A stretch of DNA of 51,053 nucleotides from Pseudomonadota bacterium (GCA_021817985.1 JAKAFK010000020.1:1-51053), one strand, 5' to 3'; numbered from the stretch's first letter, positions 36,110-45,711 are shown. Numbers and translations: made by a program. Notes: a model not told the origin generated them from the letters alone.

Positions 36110-36181
36110 GCTCGCGGATGAAAGCAAGGGATCGGTTCGGGCGGGAACTTATGCGGGCCGTTGCCGCTCCAACGGTCGACC

Positions 36182-36208
36182 AAGAGAGGATGGAAGGCAT
36201 CCCCTCTT
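36182..36208 (+). terminator. Imperfect 11-bp hairpin after the Spy-like gene
   Basis: AAGAGAGGATG and CATCCCCTCTT pair with one A/C mismatch across a GAAGG loop, 73 bases past the Spy-like stop and 67 before the next start. No T-tract follows; attenuation between the two genes is possible. Confidence 0.35.
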
Positions 36209-36274
36209 GAGGAATCGGCGGTCGGACCTCATATACGCCCATGGACCGCTTTAGAAACCCATTAGGGGGATCCC

Positions 36275-37057
36275 ATGCAAACGTTTTTCCGCAACTGGGC
36301 GCTCGGGCTCGCCGTGGCCGTCTTGCCCTTGAGTGCGATGGCCGCTCCGCTGCCGACCCCGCATCAGGTGGTCATGGCCGAGCAGGCCGGGAATCTTCAA
36401 CAGGCGCAGCAGATGATGGCCCAGGTGCTGGCAGCGCACCCCAATAGCGCAAAGGCGCATTTTGTCGAGGCGCAACTGCTCGCCCGAAGCGGACAGCGGA
36501 GCGCCGCCGCGCAGGAGTTGAGAAAAGCCGAAAGCATCGCCCCGGGACTGCCGGGGATCTCGCCTGCCGCCGTGCATGCGCTCAAGGCAAGCCTCTCGGG
36601 CGCACCGCAAGCGATGCACCGCCGCTCGCCCGGGGTGGCCCTTGCGCTCGTCCTCGCCTTGCTGGGCGGGGCCATTCTTCTGATCATGCTGATCCGCTCC
36701 GTATTCGCGCGACGGCGGGTCATCCCGGCGCCTTATCCGGGCTACAACCCGTACACTCCTGGGGGCATGATGGGCGGCTATCCGGGACCCATGGGGCCGA
36801 GTGCGGGGGGAGGACTGGGGTCGTCCTTGGGCTCCGGGCTCGCCACCGGCTTGGGGATCGGCGCCGGAATGGCGGCCGGCGAGGCACTGGCCAACGGTCT
36901 GATGGGGGGATCGAACCCCGCCGGATCGTCGAATGACGGCTGGGGTGACTCGTCCGGCGGCATCATGGGGGGCAACAATGATTTCGGCATCGGGGACAGC
37001 TCGTCCTGGGGGGACGGCGGATCCGATTTTGGCTCCGGCGGCGGCGACAGCTGGTAG
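36275..37057 (+). CDS. TPR-like membrane protein with Gly-rich tail, function unknown
   Basis: The 260-residue protein has a signal peptide (1-23, AMA then APLP), a TPR-like helical pair (about 28-85, with QQMMAQVLAAHPNSAKAHFVEAQLLARSG), one transmembrane helix (about 122-145), and a long low-complexity tail rich in Gly, Ser, Met, Pro and Trp with repeated GGMMGG, DSSGG and WGDGG. The order of domains suggests an exported, membrane-anchored scaffold. TTAGGGGGAT precedes the ATG. I do not recognise a named family. Confidence 0.65.
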   Translation: MQTFFRNWALGLAVAVLPLSAMAAPLPTPHQVVMAEQAGNLQQAQQMMAQVLAAHPNSAKAHFVEAQLLARSGQRSAAAQELRKAESIAPGLPGISPAAVHALKASLSGAPQAMHRRSPGVALALVLALLGGAILLIMLIRSVFARRRVIPAPYPGYNPYTPGGMMGGYPGPMGPSAGGGLGSSLGSGLATGLGIGAGMAAGEALANGLMGGSNPAGSSNDGWGDSSGGIMGGNNDFGIGDSSSWGDGGSDFGSGGGDSW

Positions 37058-37100
37058 GACCTCCGGGGCGCGCGAATGCCCCACGAGAGGTTTCCCGCGG

Positions 37101-37125
37101 ATCTGGGCGCCGACGGCGCCCAGAT
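37101..37125. terminator. Bidirectional 11-bp hairpin between convergent genes
   Basis: ATCTGGGCGCC (37101-37111) pairs perfectly with 37115-37125 over a GAC loop, followed by GCTTTC on the plus strand. It separates the convergent TPR/Gly-rich and kup genes and can serve both. Confidence 0.7.
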
Positions 37126-37158
37126 GCTTTCAGGGCATGCGAACCATGACGTCGAGCG

Positions 37159-39057
37159 TCAAAGCTCGATTTGCGTGCCGAGTTCCACCACGCGATTGGT
37201 CGGGATGCCGAAGAACGCCGTCGCGCTGGCGTTGTTCCTCGCCAGCATCACGAAGAGCTTCTCCCGCCAGAAGGCCATCCTGGCCGCGACCGTCGGCACG
37301 AGCGTTTCACGGGTCAAGAAGAAAGACGTTTGCTGCAGGTCAAAGTCGATCCCGCATTGCCGGCACGCCTCCAACGCCTGCGGAATATTGGGCGAATCCT
37401 TGAAGCCATAGCGCAGGGTCACCCGATAGAAGTTGAGCGGCAGACTCTCGGCCTCGATCCGATCGGCTTCGGGCACTGAGGGGACATCACGGGTACGCAC
37501 CGTCAGAATGACCACGCGCTCATGCAGGATCTTGTTGTGCGCGAGGTTATGGAGCAGCGAGTGCGGCACGCTCTGCAGGTTGGTCGTCAGGAAGATGGCC
37601 GTTCCCGGCACCCGTGGCACACTGCCCTCGGTCAGGCTCGCGATGAACGCCTCGAGCGGAATGGTATCGGCGCGAAGGCGCTCGAACAGGAGTTCTCGAC
37701 CCCGGTGCCAGGTCGTCATCAAAATGAACACGCCCAGCCCGATGGCCACGGGGAACCATCCGCCCTGAAAGAACTTGACTGCGTTGGCACTGAAATAGGC
37801 GACGTCGATGGTCAGGAAGAAAGCGATCACCGCCCCGCTCCTGAGCCAGCTCCAGCCCCATAGATGGCGCACCACGATGACGGCCAGGAGCGTGGTCACG
37901 ACCATGGTGCCGGTGACGGCCATGCCATAGGCGTTGGCCAGTGCGTCGGAGGATCCGAAGCCAATGACCAGGACAGCCACGGCCAGGAATAGGGTCCAGT
38001 TTACCCAGGGCATATAGATTTGCCCGATTTCGTGGGTCGACGTGTGCACGATGCGCAGCCGCGGCGCATAGCCCAGCTGGACGGCTTGCCGCGTCAGCGA
38101 GAATGCCCCCGAAATGACGGCCTGCGAGGCGATGACCGTGGCCAACGTCGCCAGGGCGACCATGGGATAGAGGGCCCAGGCGGGCGCGAGCAGATAGAAG
38201 GGATTCCTGAGCGCGGCGGGATCATGGAGCAGCAAGGCGCCTTGCCCGAAATAGTTGACCACCAGGGCCGGCATCACATACCAGAACCACGCGGTGCGGA
38301 TCGGCCGCCTGCCGAAATGCCCCATGTCCGCGTACAGCGCTTCGGCACCGGTGACCGCCAGGATAATGGCGCCGAGCGCAAGGAACCCTTCGGCCCTGAA
38401 GCGGGCAAAGAATTGCGCTGCATAGTAGGGATTGAGGGCGAGCAGCACCTGGGGCGCATGAAGGATATTGAGGAGGCCGAGAATCGCCAGCGCGGCGAAC
38501 CAGACCACCATGACCGGCCCGAAGAGGCCGCCGACGCGCGCGGTGCCTTTGCGCTGGATGGAAAAAAGGGCGAGCAGGACGGTAAGGGTCACGGGAACGA
38601 CGAAACGCTTCAACTCGGGCGCGGCGATCTCCAGTCCCTCGACCGCCGAAAGGACGGAAATGGCAGGGGTGATGACCCCATCGCCATAGAACAGGGACAC
38701 GCCAAGCAGCCCGGTGACCATCACGAGCCATAGCGCACGGCCTTTTGCGGAGAACTTGCGCATGGCGATGGCCATCAGCGCCATGATGCCCCCTTCGCCT
38801 TCGTTGTCTGCCCGCATGATGAACAGCACGTATTTGAACGAGACGACAAGCATGAGGGTCCAGAAGAGCACAGAAAGCACCCCCAGCATATCCGCTCGCG
38901 TGAGCGCAATGTGATAGGTCGCCGAGAAGATCACCTGCATCGTGTACAGAGGGCTCGTGCCGATATCACCGTAAACCACGCCGAGCGCGGCGAGTGTCAG
39001 GGCAAAGAAGGTCTGCTTGCCGACAAGCTGGGCGTCATGGGCGGACGTGTCAGTCAT
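37159..39057 (-). CDS. kup: Kup-family low-affinity potassium transporter
   Basis: The 632-residue inner-membrane protein takes up K+ with H+. It opens with ALGVVYGDIGTSPLYT, the family signature, has about twelve membrane segments to about residue 435, and a cytoplasmic tail (about 440-632) ending in GIPTNRVVELGTQIEL, the usual end. ATG 39055-39057 is the family-like start although no clear ribosome binding site precedes it; an in-frame TTG lies seven codons upstream. Confidence 0.93.
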   Translation of the reverse strand: MTDTSAHDAQLVGKQTFFALTLAALGVVYGDIGTSPLYTMQVIFSATYHIALTRADMLGVLSVLFWTLMLVVSFKYVLFIMRADNEGEGGIMALMAIAMRKFSAKGRALWLVMVTGLLGVSLFYGDGVITPAISVLSAVEGLEIAAPELKRFVVPVTLTVLLALFSIQRKGTARVGGLFGPVMVVWFAALAILGLLNILHAPQVLLALNPYYAAQFFARFRAEGFLALGAIILAVTGAEALYADMGHFGRRPIRTAWFWYVMPALVVNYFGQGALLLHDPAALRNPFYLLAPAWALYPMVALATLATVIASQAVISGAFSLTRQAVQLGYAPRLRIVHTSTHEIGQIYMPWVNWTLFLAVAVLVIGFGSSDALANAYGMAVTGTMVVTTLLAVIVVRHLWGWSWLRSGAVIAFFLTIDVAYFSANAVKFFQGGWFPVAIGLGVFILMTTWHRGRELLFERLRADTIPLEAFIASLTEGSVPRVPGTAIFLTTNLQSVPHSLLHNLAHNKILHERVVILTVRTRDVPSVPEADRIEAESLPLNFYRVTLRYGFKDSPNIPQALEACRQCGIDFDLQQTSFFLTRETLVPTVAARMAFWREKLFVMLARNNASATAFFGIPTNRVVELGTQIEL

Positions 39058-39376
39058 AGCGCGAGGGTCGAATGCCAAAAGGGCGTATCATACTACGGCT
39101 GGGCGGGAGAGGGGATGTCCTTATCAGGATATTATTGTCCGTAACACGCACCCTTGTGCCGGAAGCACCCCTGCCTTTAAGCCTGGTTTAAGGCGCTCCC
39201 CTTATACTGGCTGCTTGCCGCACAGCCATGCGGCAAGCCCAGCCAATGAGGCCGTGCCCAATGAGTGGCGAGAACCGCTCCCGATATTCATAAGCAAAGT
39301 CATGAGTGTGCCCTCCGTCGAGGCCGGACACCGGCCATTTCGTTCGACCGCGCCTGCGTCCGCGCCCGGCGCCCTG
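39058..39376. other. 319-bp divergent region between kup and the efflux operon
   Basis: No gene is seen. TATACT (39203-39208) on the plus strand is a possible -10 for the efflux operon, followed at once by the strong inverted repeat 39213-39238. The frame of the outer-membrane gene is open through part of this region, so its start could lie at ATG 39302. Confidence 0.45.
39213..39238 (+). promoter_or_regulatory. Perfect 10-bp inverted repeat upstream of the efflux operon
   Basis: GCTTGCCGCA (39213-39222) and TGCGGCAAGC (39229-39238) flank CAGCCA. It starts 5 bases after the TATACT hexamer, so it would be either an operator over the transcription start or a hairpin at the very 5' end of the mRNA. 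Confidence 0.5.
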
Positions 39377-40732
39377 ATGCGAGCCCGCGGCCTCTGGCTG
39401 TGCGTGGCATGCACAGTGGCTGGATGTGCGACCTACCACGCCAAGCCGCTCAATCTCAGTCCTTCGCTCGCGTCCGACGTGACCCAGGTGCGCATCGACG
39501 CCTCGAAGATGCCCTTGCCGGAACTTGCCGCACATCGTTTCAACCCCGCCGAGGGGTTGGACATGACCGACGTGGCGATGCTCGCCGTCGTCGGCAACCC
39601 GCAGCTCAAGCTTGCCCGCGACGCGGCGCGCATCTCGCGGGCGCAGGCCTTTGCGGCCGGCTTGCTTCCGTACCCGCGGCTTGACCTGAGCCAGGACTTC
39701 CCAACCGCCGGGCCCTCCACCAGTTCGGCCTTCGCCGTGGGGTTGAGTTACGATACGACGGCGTTGGCGACCTATTCCGCCCGTTCCCACGCCGCGCAGG
39801 CCGCGATGAGAAGCGTCGATCTCACGCTGCTCTGGCAGGAGTGGCAAGTCGTGAGCGAAGCGCGGCTGCTCTTCATCCGTCATGTCGAGGAACAGAAACT
39901 CGTGCGTCTCCTCCGGGCGCAGCAGGCGTTGTGGCGCGGGCGCTACCGCGACACCCAGCAGGCGCTTGCGCAGGGCAACACCACGCTCGATGTCGTGAGC
40001 GCCGATCTTTCCGCGCTGCAGGCGGTCGACAGCGCACTGGACACGGAACGGCGTCAAGAAGCCGGCACGCTGCACGCGTTGAACGCCCTGCTCGGGCTTG
40101 CGCCGGAAACGCCGCTCGACCTCAGGGGACCGATCGGTGTCCCGAGGCTGACCCGCGCCCATCTCGAGCAGGCGCTCTCTCAGCTCGCCCGCCGGCGCCC
40201 GGATCTTCTTGCATTGCGCGCGGGCTACAAGAGCGAGGACGAGCGCTACCGCGCGGCGATTCTGTCGCAGTTTCCCGCCATCGGCATCGCGCTCAACCGC
40301 GCCCGAGACACGAGCGACGTGTACACGGTCGGTTACGGATTGACTTTGCGCCTGCCGTTCTTCAATGCGAGCCGGGGACGGATTGCCGTCGCCCGCGCCA
40401 CCCGTCGCGCCTTGTACGATGCCTTTGAGGCGCGGCTCACCGCAGCCAAGGCGCAGGCCCTGCGCCTGTATGCCGACAAAAAGATGCTCGAGGCCCAGCT
40501 CGCCGGCGTCAGGCGCGGGGTGGCAACGCTTCGAAGCGCCGTGATTGAGGCGCGTCCCGCCTTCGAGGCGGGGAACATCGACGAGCTGACGTTCAGCACG
40601 TTGGAGGCGAGCCTGCTTGACCGTCGCATCGAGGCGGTGCGTCTGGACGATGCGATTTTCGAACGAAGCAATGCCCTCGAGACGCTGGTGGGCGAACGAA
40701 TCCCCAACACTTTCAGGAAGACACAGGGATGA
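39377..40732 (+). CDS. TolC/OMF-type outer-membrane efflux lipoprotein
   Basis: The 451-residue protein is the outer-membrane channel of the tripartite pump. From ATG 39377 a very short signal peptide ends in the lipobox TVAGC (Cys17), so it should be lipidated like NodT/CusC proteins. Two OEP repeats follow (about 60-245 and 260-440), each with long helices and a beta-strand segment (LDLSQDFPT; VYTVGYGLTLRLPFF). ATG 39302 would give a longer n-region. Its end overlaps the adaptor gene by four bases (ATGA). Confidence 0.8.
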   Translation: MRARGLWLCVACTVAGCATYHAKPLNLSPSLASDVTQVRIDASKMPLPELAAHRFNPAEGLDMTDVAMLAVVGNPQLKLARDAARISRAQAFAAGLLPYPRLDLSQDFPTAGPSTSSAFAVGLSYDTTALATYSARSHAAQAAMRSVDLTLLWQEWQVVSEARLLFIRHVEEQKLVRLLRAQQALWRGRYRDTQQALAQGNTTLDVVSADLSALQAVDSALDTERRQEAGTLHALNALLGLAPETPLDLRGPIGVPRLTRAHLEQALSQLARRRPDLLALRAGYKSEDERYRAAILSQFPAIGIALNRARDTSDVYTVGYGLTLRLPFFNASRGRIAVARATRRALYDAFEARLTAAKAQALRLYADKKMLEAQLAGVRRGVATLRSAVIEARPAFEAGNIDELTFSTLEASLLDRRIEAVRLDDAIFERSNALETLVGERIPNTFRKTQG

Positions 40733-41763
40733 AAGGCAGTATTCGGCAGGCGGCGATCTTCTTTTGTCTGTCGGCCGCAGCGGCTTCGCTGGCCGTCGCC
40801 GGGCAGGGGGTGACGGCTTTGGTTGAAACCACCCTCATCGCGCACGAGCGCTTTCCCGTCACCGTGCACGCCTATGGCGAAGTCATGCCGGGCGTCGGCC
40901 GCACGGTGCACCTGAGCATTCCGCGCGCAGGAAGGGTGTCGCAGGTGCGTGTGACCCTGGGCGAAGTCGTGCGCCAGGGCGAGCCGCTTCTCGACTTCAC
41001 GACGGCGCCCGCGAGCGAAGCCGCCTACCGCCAGGCGGTCGCCGCGGTGGCCTTTGCGACCGATGAGCTCGCCCGGAAGAAGCAGCTCCTCGGGGAAAAG
41101 ATGGCCACCCGCTCGGACGTCGCAATGGCGCGCCGGGCGTTGTCCGACGCCCGCTCGACCTTGCGCGCGCAGGAAAAAATCGGCGCCGGACGCGGACGAA
41201 CGACGCTGCGCGCGCCTTTTTCCGGCGTGATCACCGCGCTTGCGGTAAAGTCGGGCGACCGCGTGCAGGCGAGCAGCGTCCTCATGCAGATCGCCCGCGA
41301 TGGCGCGCTCCTCGCCACCTTGGGCGTGGATCCCGAAGAGGCCCGTAAGGTGAGGCCCGGCGCTCCGGTCGAGATCGTCTCCTCCTTCGATTCCCGGCAG
41401 CGCCTCGAGGCGCGGATCGACACCATCCACGGCGTGATCGATCCCCAGACGCGCCTGGTCGATTGCACGGCGCAACTGCCGGCGCAAGACGGGTTCCTGC
41501 CGGGCACGCCGGTGCACGCGATCATCACGGTGTCACGCCGACCGGCGTGGGTCGTGCCTCGCTCGGCTGTGCTGCGCGACCTGCAAGGCGCATACATCTT
41601 CCAGGTGGCGCATGGGCGCGCGCACCGCGTGGACGTGAAGACCGGCTTTGAAACGGATGCCCAGACCGCGATCACCGGGGCCTTCGATCCGCGCCTGCCG
41701 GTCGTGATCGTGGGCAACTATGAGCTGACCGATGGCATGCGCGTGCGGGAGCGCGCACGATGA
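40729..41763 (+). CDS. RND periplasmic adaptor (membrane fusion protein)
   Basis: The 344-residue protein has a signal peptide (about 1-24), a split lipoyl domain (GRVSQVRVTLGEVVRQGEPLL and later LRAPFSGVITALAVKSGDRV), an alpha-hairpin between them (about 95-155) and a beta-barrel with VVPRSAVL. It bridges the pump and the outer-membrane channel. ATG overlaps the upstream stop and its own stop overlaps the pump start, so the three genes are strictly coupled. Confidence 0.88.
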   Translation: MKGSIRQAAIFFCLSAAAASLAVAGQGVTALVETTLIAHERFPVTVHAYGEVMPGVGRTVHLSIPRAGRVSQVRVTLGEVVRQGEPLLDFTTAPASEAAYRQAVAAVAFATDELARKKQLLGEKMATRSDVAMARRALSDARSTLRAQEKIGAGRGRTTLRAPFSGVITALAVKSGDRVQASSVLMQIARDGALLATLGVDPEEARKVRPGAPVEIVSSFDSRQRLEARIDTIHGVIDPQTRLVDCTAQLPAQDGFLPGTPVHAIITVSRRPAWVVPRSAVLRDLQGAYIFQVAHGRAHRVDVKTGFETDAQTAITGAFDPRLPVVIVGNYELTDGMRVRERAR

Positions 41764-44700
41764 GCTTTAGCGCTTGGGTACAAAGGCATCGGCGTTCGGT
41801 CCTGTTCCTGCTGGCCACCTTGGCGCTGGCCGGGCTATTCGCCGCGTTCCATCTGCCGGTGACCCTCTTCCCCAATGTCGACTTTCCGCGCGTGCGGGTC
41901 TCCCTCGACGCCGGCGAGCGGCCCGCGAGCCAAATGGTGGTGCAAGTCACGATGCCGGTGGAGGAGGCGATACGCCGGGTGCCCGGCGTCAAGGTCGTAC
42001 GTTCGCGCACGAGCCGCGGCACGGCCGACATCGAGGTCAACTTCGGCTGGGGCACGAACATGGCGGCCGCCACGCTGGAGGTCAACTCGGCCGTGACCCA
42101 AATGCTGCCCTCGTTGCCTCGGGGCACGACGGTGACGACCCTGCGCATGGATCCCACCGTGGATCCGATTCTGGCCTATAGCTTGACGTCCGCGACACTC
42201 TCGCAGACGGCGTTGCGCGATCTGGCATGGTATCAGCTGCGTCCGCTGCTCTCGAGCGTCAACGGCGTCGCACGGGTCGGTGTGACCGGCGGGACGACGG
42301 AGGAATACCGCGTGACGGTCGACCCGGAGCGTCTGCGTGCCTATGGGCTGACTTTTGGCGATGTGACGCGGGCGCTGCGGGCCGCCAACGTGATCTCCGC
42401 GGCAGGAAGGCTTCAGGATCACTACAAGCTTTATCTCGTGGTCTCGGATACGACCTTCCAGCGCCTTGCGCAGATCCGCGAGGTCATCGTCCGCGACGGC
42501 ATCCACGGTTTGGTGCGTCTGGGCGATGTGGCGACGGTGACGCGTTCGGTGGTGCCGCAGTGGATACGGGTGACCGCGGACGGCAAGCCGGCGGTGCTGA
42601 TCAACATCTATCAGCAGCCGGCAGGCAACAGCGTCCAGATCGCGAAGCTCATCAAGCAGAAACTGCAGGGCTTTCGCTCGCAGATGCCGAAGGGCGTGGC
42701 GCTCGCCAGTTGGTACGATCAAAGCAAGCTGGTCGTGGCCTCGGCGGCGAGCGTGCGCGATGCCATACTGATCGGCATCGGCTTGGCCGCCCTCATCCTG
42801 TTTGTCTTCCTGCGCAACATCAAGATCACCCTGATCGGTATCATCGTCGTGCCCGCCGTCCTGGCAACGACTATTCTTCTGCTCGATGTGCTCGGCATGA
42901 GCTTCAACATCATGACCTTGGGCGGCATGGCGGCGGCCGTCGGGCTGATCATCGACGATGCGATCGTCATGGTGGAGCATATCATTCGGCGCCTGCGCGG
43001 CGGGGAAGGCCCGCATCACGGCAAGGTGCTGGCCGCCGCGCTGGAGTTCATCCGGCCGCTGTCGGGCTCGAGCGCCTCCACCGTGGTCATTTTTGCGCCG
43101 CTCGCCTTCCTGGGCGGCATCACCGGCGCCTTCTTCAAGGCGCTGGCGCTCACCATGGCCTCGGCGCTGGTCATCTCGTTCTTCGTGACCTGGCTGGCCG
43201 TCCCGCTGTTGGCCGACCACCTCCTGACGCAGAAGGATGCCGAACAGGAGGAGGGCGGTCGCATCACGCAGTGGCTCCATCGGCGGTACGAGGCCATCCT
43301 CCGGGTGCTCTGCCGCCGCCCCCTTTGGCTGGCCGTCGTGCTCGTGCCCCTGCTGGGCGGCGGGTTCCTGGCTTATCGACACGTGGGCTCCGGCTTCATG
43401 CCGCACATGGACGAAGGCGGCTTCGTTCTGGACTATCTGTCGCCGCCGGGGACTTCCTTGAGCGAGACCAACCGTCTGCTCAAGGAGGTGGAGGGCATCA
43501 TCCAGGCGAACCCGTACGTCCAGACCTACTCGCGGCGCACCGGCACCCAGCTGGGCGGCGGCGTGACGGAAGCGAACGAAGGGGATTTCTTCATCCGCCT
43601 GAAACCCTTTCCCCGCCCGCCGATTACCGAAATCATGAATGCGATCCGGCGCCGCGTCGAACGCAATGTGCCCGGGCTGCACATCGAAATGGCGCAGCTC
43701 ATGGAGGACCTCATCGGCGACTTGACGGCCGTCCCCCAGCCGATCGAGATCAAGATATTTTCCGACGACCCGCAGCAACTGGCCGCCCTGGCGGGGCGGG
43801 TGGCCGGGGCCATCGGCCATGTCGACGGTGTGGTCGACATTCGCAGCGGCGTCAATCCGGCAGGCGATGCACTGGACATCGACGTCAATCGCTCGGCTGC
43901 CGCCATGGAGGGAATGGATCCGGCCGGTGTCGCCGCGCAGGTCCGGGATTACATGCGCGGGGATGTTGCGACCCATGTGGTCAAAGGCGCCAAGGTCATC
44001 GGCATCCGGGTCTGGGTCCCGCGCGCTTACCGCAAGACGGACAACGACCTCGAGGACCTCGAGCTGCGCGCGCCCGACGGACATCTCTTCCCGCTCAAGC
44101 GTGTCGCCTCCATTACCGCGGTCACGGGCCAGCCCGAGATCACCCGCGAGAATCTCAAGCGGATGGTGGCCGTGACCGCCCGCATCAGCGGGCGTGACAT
44201 GGGGTCGGTGATCCGCGACGTGAAGCGCGTGCTGCATGAGCCGGGGATGATCCCGCGAGGGGTCTACTACGAATTGGGCGGGCTGTACAAGCAGCAGCAA
44301 ATCGCCTTTCGGGGGCTCATCATGGTATTCGCGGCGGCGGTTGCGCTCGTCTTCCTGCTGCTTCTTTTCCTGTACGAGCGGTTTCGCATCTCTTTCGCCA
44401 TCATGGCCATTCCGCTGCTGTCCCTGAGTTCGGTGTTCATCGGCCTGTGGGCGACCGGGACAGAACTCAACATCAGCTCCATGATGGGCATGACGATGAT
44501 CGTGGGCATCGTCACCGAAGTGGCCATATTCTATTTTTCCGAGTATCACGATCTGGTGGGTCACATGGAGCGTCGCGAGGCCCTCATCCTGGCCGGGAAG
44601 AATCGCATGCGGCCGATCGCGATGACCACCTTCGCGGCGATCCTGACTCTCCTGCCGCTGGCGCTCGGGATGGGGGAGGGGGCGGCGATGCAGCAGCCGC

Positions 44701-44813
44701 TCGCGGTCGCGATCATTTCGGGCCTCATGATCCAGCTTCCGCTGGTCCTCCTCGTGATGCCCGTCCTATTCGATCTGCTCGAGGGCCAGGACAGCCGGCG
44801 CCAGGGGCTCTAA
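41760..44813 (+). CDS. RND efflux pump permease
   Basis: The 1017-residue proton antiporter has 12 membrane helices and two large periplasmic loops. TM4 carries the proton-relay pair Asp399-Asp400 in GLIIDDAIVMVEH, the pattern of hydrophobe/amphiphile exporters and not the single-Asp pattern of CusA-type metal pumps. In TM10 the usual NNAI is replaced by GIVTEVAIFYFSEY. PNVDFPRVRV near the N-terminus and GSGFMPHMDEGGF at the second half are family features. The cargo cannot be read. Confidence 0.9.
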   Translation: MSFSAWVQRHRRSVLFLLATLALAGLFAAFHLPVTLFPNVDFPRVRVSLDAGERPASQMVVQVTMPVEEAIRRVPGVKVVRSRTSRGTADIEVNFGWGTNMAAATLEVNSAVTQMLPSLPRGTTVTTLRMDPTVDPILAYSLTSATLSQTALRDLAWYQLRPLLSSVNGVARVGVTGGTTEEYRVTVDPERLRAYGLTFGDVTRALRAANVISAAGRLQDHYKLYLVVSDTTFQRLAQIREVIVRDGIHGLVRLGDVATVTRSVVPQWIRVTADGKPAVLINIYQQPAGNSVQIAKLIKQKLQGFRSQMPKGVALASWYDQSKLVVASAASVRDAILIGIGLAALILFVFLRNIKITLIGIIVVPAVLATTILLLDVLGMSFNIMTLGGMAAAVGLIIDDAIVMVEHIIRRLRGGEGPHHGKVLAAALEFIRPLSGSSASTVVIFAPLAFLGGITGAFFKALALTMASALVISFFVTWLAVPLLADHLLTQKDAEQEEGGRITQWLHRRYEAILRVLCRRPLWLAVVLVPLLGGGFLAYRHVGSGFMPHMDEGGFVLDYLSPPGTSLSETNRLLKEVEGIIQANPYVQTYSRRTGTQLGGGVTEANEGDFFIRLKPFPRPPITEIMNAIRRRVERNVPGLHIEMAQLMEDLIGDLTAVPQPIEIKIFSDDPQQLAALAGRVAGAIGHVDGVVDIRSGVNPAGDALDIDVNRSAAAMEGMDPAGVAAQVRDYMRGDVATHVVKGAKVIGIRVWVPRAYRKTDNDLEDLELRAPDGHLFPLKRVASITAVTGQPEITRENLKRMVAVTARISGRDMGSVIRDVKRVLHEPGMIPRGVYYELGGLYKQQQIAFRGLIMVFAAAVALVFLLLLFLYERFRISFAIMAIPLLSLSSVFIGLWATGTELNISSMMGMTMIVGIVTEVAIFYFSEYHDLVGHMERREALILAGKNRMRPIAMTTFAAILTLLPLALGMGEGAAMQQPLAVAIISGLMIQLPLVLLVMPVLFDLLEGQDSRRQGL

Positions 44814-44941
44814 GGGCGGGGGCACGGGGCGCACTTCCGGGGCGATGCGGGAAGTGATCGCGCGACGGGCCTCCCGATCCGGGCAGCGATGCCCGAACCG
44901 CCGATGGGGCGCCGTGTCGAATTGTGCAGTGCAGGCGGCGG

Positions 44942-44974
44942 GTGCGGCCGCACCGATACGCCCGGTGGTATACT
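44942..44974 (+). promoter_or_regulatory. Palindrome and -10 element before the two-component genes
   Basis: GTGCGGCCGCAC (44942-44953) is a perfect 12-base palindrome, followed by TATACT (44969-44974). No consensus -35 is seen; the palindrome occupies that place and could be an activator site. It lies in the 223-bp gap between the RND pump and the response regulator. Confidence 0.4.
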
Positions 44975-45036
44975 GCGTGCGCCTGGCATCGGTAAGGCTT
45001 TTGGGGTTCCGGGCCCGAATTGGAAATGGATAGCGT

Positions 45037-45711
45037 ATGCGGCTACTGCTGGTCGAAGATGACCCCATGATCGGTGAAAGCATCCGCAGGGGCCTGCGGC
45101 TGCAGAATTTCGCCGTCGATTGGGCGCGCGACGGGAATGCGGCACGGCTGGCATTGGACGCCGCCCCCTATAGGCTGGTGGTGCTTGATCTTGGGTTGCC
45201 CGGCGAGGACGGCTTGAGCGTCCTCAAGGGATGGCGAGCCAAGGGACGTATGGTGCCGGTGCTGATCGTGACCGCTCGCGATGCGGTATCCGAGCGGATA
45301 GAGGGATTGGATGCCGGGGCGGACGACTATCTCGTCAAGCCGTTCGCGCTCGACGAATTGAGTGCGCGCGTGCGCGCGCTCTTGCGCCGCCAGGCAGGCC
45401 GTGCGGAGCCCCTGATCAGCATGGGCCCCTTGAGCCTGGACCCAAGAACCCATGCCGTGACCTATCAAGGCGCTTCGGTTGCGTTGTCGGGACGGGAATT
45501 CGCCTTGCTGCAGGTCCTGATGGAAGGACAAGGCGCCGTGCTTTCGCGCGAGCGGCTGGAAGAATGCCTGTATGGCTGGGGCGACGAAGTGGCCAGCAAT
45601 GCGGTGGAGGTCTACATCCATCACTTGCGCAAAAAGCTTGCGCCTCATGTGATTCGAAGCATCCGCGGGGTTGGATATCAAATTGTCCCGGACGACGCTG
45701 TCCATCCGTAG
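45037..45711 (+). CDS. OmpR/QseB-type response regulator
   Basis: The 224-residue regulator has a receiver domain with the acidic pair Asp8-Asp9, phosphorylation site Asp51 (VVLDLGLPG), Thr in IVTAR and Lys in LVKPF, then a winged-helix DNA-binding domain (about 125-220) with ALSGREFALLQVL and YIHHLRKKL. It likely controls the upstream efflux operon or itself, since the genes are adjacent and co-directional; this is inference. Confidence 0.92.
   Translation: MRLLLVEDDPMIGESIRRGLRLQNFAVDWARDGNAARLALDAAPYRLVVLDLGLPGEDGLSVLKGWRAKGRMVPVLIVTARDAVSERIEGLDAGADDYLVKPFALDELSARVRALLRRQAGRAEPLISMGPLSLDPRTHAVTYQGASVALSGREFALLQVLMEGQGAVLSRERLEECLYGWGDEVASNAVEVYIHHLRKKLAPHVIRSIRGVGYQIVPDDAVHP

Noticed and set aside
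41835-44564. 909-codon open frame on the minus strand opposite the RND pump
   Set aside because: The composition (His, Asp, Gly and Arg rich) is that of antisense to a membrane protein and no motif or ribosome binding site supports it.
39377-44813. CusCBA-type copper/silver efflux system
   Set aside because: The TM4 Asp-Asp pair fits hydrophobe/amphiphile pumps and no methionine-rich metal motifs are visible in the adaptor.
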